NCBI GenBank assembly: GCA_003537645.1
Contig: DPRM01000077.1
Location: 1-64,000, forward strand
Direction: 5' to 3'
Length of the DNA stretch: 64,000 bases
DNA from: Prolixibacteraceae bacterium
Lineage (GTDB): Bacteria > Bacteroidota > Bacteroidia > Bacteroidales > Prolixibacteraceae
Both the position numbers and the translations under genes were made by a program. Below the pieces are notes generated by a model. The model was not told where the DNA came from. It made no database searches and saw only the letters and a list, made by a program, of their open reading frames with translations. Shown here one piece after another: positions 62,991 through 64,000 of the stretch. Position 1 is the stretch's first letter. Every line of letters starts with the position of its first letter.

Positions 62991-63161
62991 ATGAAAACTT
63001 ACACATTAAAAACCGCCGCGCAGATCAACGAAACCAACACTGTATGGGAAGCCTTCGTAGAGTACCTCAATTCAGTTTATTTCGAGGGAGCCGCCGATGA
63101 ACTCGACCGGGAACTGATAGACTTCGAATACCAGTCATACCTTGAATGTTACTGCAGATAA
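62991..63161 (+). CDS. Small acidic protein (56 residues)
   Basis: The frame begins at the ATG at 62991 and ends at TAA 63159. It is helical, with QINETNTVWEAFVEYLNSVY and a Glu/Asp-rich second half ending in YLECYCR. A terminator directly follows. The coherent composition and tight terminator support a real gene. Family not recognised; such small acidic proteins are common in Bacteroidota mobile elements. Confidence 0.6.
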   Translation: MKTYTLKTAAQINETNTVWEAFVEYLNSVYFEGAADELDRELIDFEYQSYLECYCR

Positions 63162-63186
63162 ACAGTAACATTCAAAATAAAATACC

Positions 63187-63211
63187 AAGGAGGCAAAAGC
63201 CTCCTTTTTTA
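63187..63211 (+). terminator. Terminator after the 56-residue gene
   Basis: AAGGAGGC (63187-63194) pairs with GCCTCCTT (63199-63206) over an AAAA loop, followed by T residues. Confidence 0.88.
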
Positions 63212-63269
63212 TTGTCCAAAAGTCTGTGTTCATTGGTGTAATAGGTGATAACAGAATCATAGAAAACTC

Positions 63270-63525
63270 TCTCTCCTACAATTTGGGCGCGAAGTTATTG
63301 ATCGCCAGCCGGAAAAGTCAAGGGAGCTTTTCTCCTTCCTGATGGGAAATGAAAAGCTTGCTTCGCACTCGGTCACCTTTTTGCCCCATGCCCTTAGCTC
63401 CATGCTCCAAGCAAAAACCTGACATGCGCCCTTGACAATAATCCGCCTGGCTCAATGACGGGTTGGCTCAAAATTAACAGGCGAGCCAGAAGCCAATAAA
63501 AACCCGGAAGGCACCGGTGAATCAC
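63270..63525 (+). repeat. Long direct repeat, copy 2 (leader of the DnaJ-domain gene)
   Basis: About 256 bp, nearly identical to 61022-61287. The GGCTC (63465-63469)/GAGCC (63483-63487) hairpin is kept while the bases around it vary. It ends at the ATG of the next gene. A 10 bp deletion in the ATGCCCC run is the main length difference. Confidence 0.85.
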
Positions 63526-64000
63526 ATGAAATTTTTCGAAGGCATTACAACACTTAACGATCTGCGCCGCGAATACCGCCGCCTGGCCTTTCTGTATCAT
63601 CCCGATAAGGGTGGCGATACGGCCATCATGCAGCTAATTAACGACCAGTACGACCGGCTTTCAAAGAAACTAATCAGCGGTAATACCGATTTTTCTGAAG
63701 CCAGGAAGGAATACGAGCAGCAGGTTTCCGAAGAAATGCGGGAAATGATCGACCGCGTTATCTTCCTGCAAGGCGTTGAAATCGAAGTCATCGGCGGCTG
63801 GATCTGGATAACTGGCAACACCTTCCCGCTGCGGTCAACGCTCAAAGGGCTGGGCTTCATGTTCAGCCATGCCAAAACAGCCTGGTACTGGCACAAAGGC
63901 GATTACTCCAAAAAATCGGGCAAGCTGCTCTCAATGGACCAAATGCGCGACCTGTTTGGTTCTCAAAAAATCCAGACAAAAACCGAAACAGCCAATCAAC
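63526..64000 (+). CDS. DnaJ-domain protein, cut by the window end
   Basis: At least 158 residues, open at the right edge. The N-terminus has a compact J domain: LNDLRREYRRLAFLYHPDKG with the HPD motif (residues 25-27) and a following helix. A second part (about 90-140) has IEVIGGWIWITGNTFPLRST and SHAKTAWYWHKGDYSKKSGK, a small beta domain seen in other Bacteroidota mobile-element J proteins. It would stimulate an Hsp70 partner, perhaps for replication. The start lies at the end of the repeated leader. Confidence 0.78.
   Translation, partial: MKFFEGITTLNDLRREYRRLAFLYHPDKGGDTAIMQLINDQYDRLSKKLISGNTDFSEARKEYEQQVSEEMREMIDRVIFLQGVEIEVIGGWIWITGNTFPLRSTLKGLGFMFSHAKTAWYWHKGDYSKKSGKLLSMDQMRDLFGSQKIQTKTETANQ

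Overview
This window is Bacteroidota DNA, most likely order Bacteroidales or Marinilabiliales. The evidence is the lipoprotein-rich gene content, NVEALA-type peptide genes, BF3164/TolB-like 6-bladed beta-propeller lipoproteins, and promoters of the TTTG-N20-TAnnTTTG kind. It reads as a tailed prophage carrying a roughly 29 kb accessory island between its large terminase gene and its portal gene. I see no integrase, tRNA, rRNA or CRISPR array.

Phage backbone, left part (1-11.1 kb): a structural protein, a ClpP-like prohead protease fused to a scaffold-like tail, the major capsid protein and a probable tail-tube protein come first. They are followed by a packaging block with a PLD-like protein, terminase-associated proteins and the large terminase. 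Two cargo insertions sit here: a PD-(D/E)XK nuclease-like gene (860-1456) and a reverse-strand three-gene operon with two DUF2589-type proteins (4717-6677).

Phage backbone, right part (40.5-64 kb): portal, connector proteins, a HicAB toxin-antitoxin pair with a clear operator, tape measure, distal tail and fibre proteins (tandem Fn3-like and BNR-like repeats), a holin candidate, a GH108 endolysin and a possible spanin. Small accessory genes follow (DUF6573-like, a SymE-like toxin, unknowns, and a DnaJ-domain protein cut by the window end). Two of these genes share a roughly 260 bp repeated leader.

Island (11.1-40.4 kb): it is bracketed by two related PadR regulators. It encodes a fulvocin C-like bacteriocin precursor, an O-antigen-ligase-like TPR membrane protein, an RND adaptor, two full RND transporters, a DUF1573 lipoprotein, a type I signal peptidase and a small HTH protein. 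It also holds five cassettes of the form cysteine-rich NVEALA-like peptide, hairpin, beta-propeller lipoprotein, and in four of the five a CXXC thioredoxin-fold protein. The three right-hand cassettes are separated by near-identical flanks (a repeat called R here, a broken RND 5' end and a spacer called S), while their cargo genes differ strongly. This looks like an array of exchangeable peptide modules sharing one export and processing machinery. My inference is that the peptide is cleaved at an AxA site by the local signal peptidase, its disulfides are handled by the CXXC protein, and the propeller protein and RND pump act in export, sensing or immunity. No outer-membrane TolC-type gene is present in the window.

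A second oddity is a family of GTTTGAA/TTCAAAC heptamer repeats. They form large hairpin-capable tracts around an S23-type four-helix-bundle gene and elsewhere in the island. They have also entered two coding regions in frame, in the first RND pump and in the ligase-like protein.
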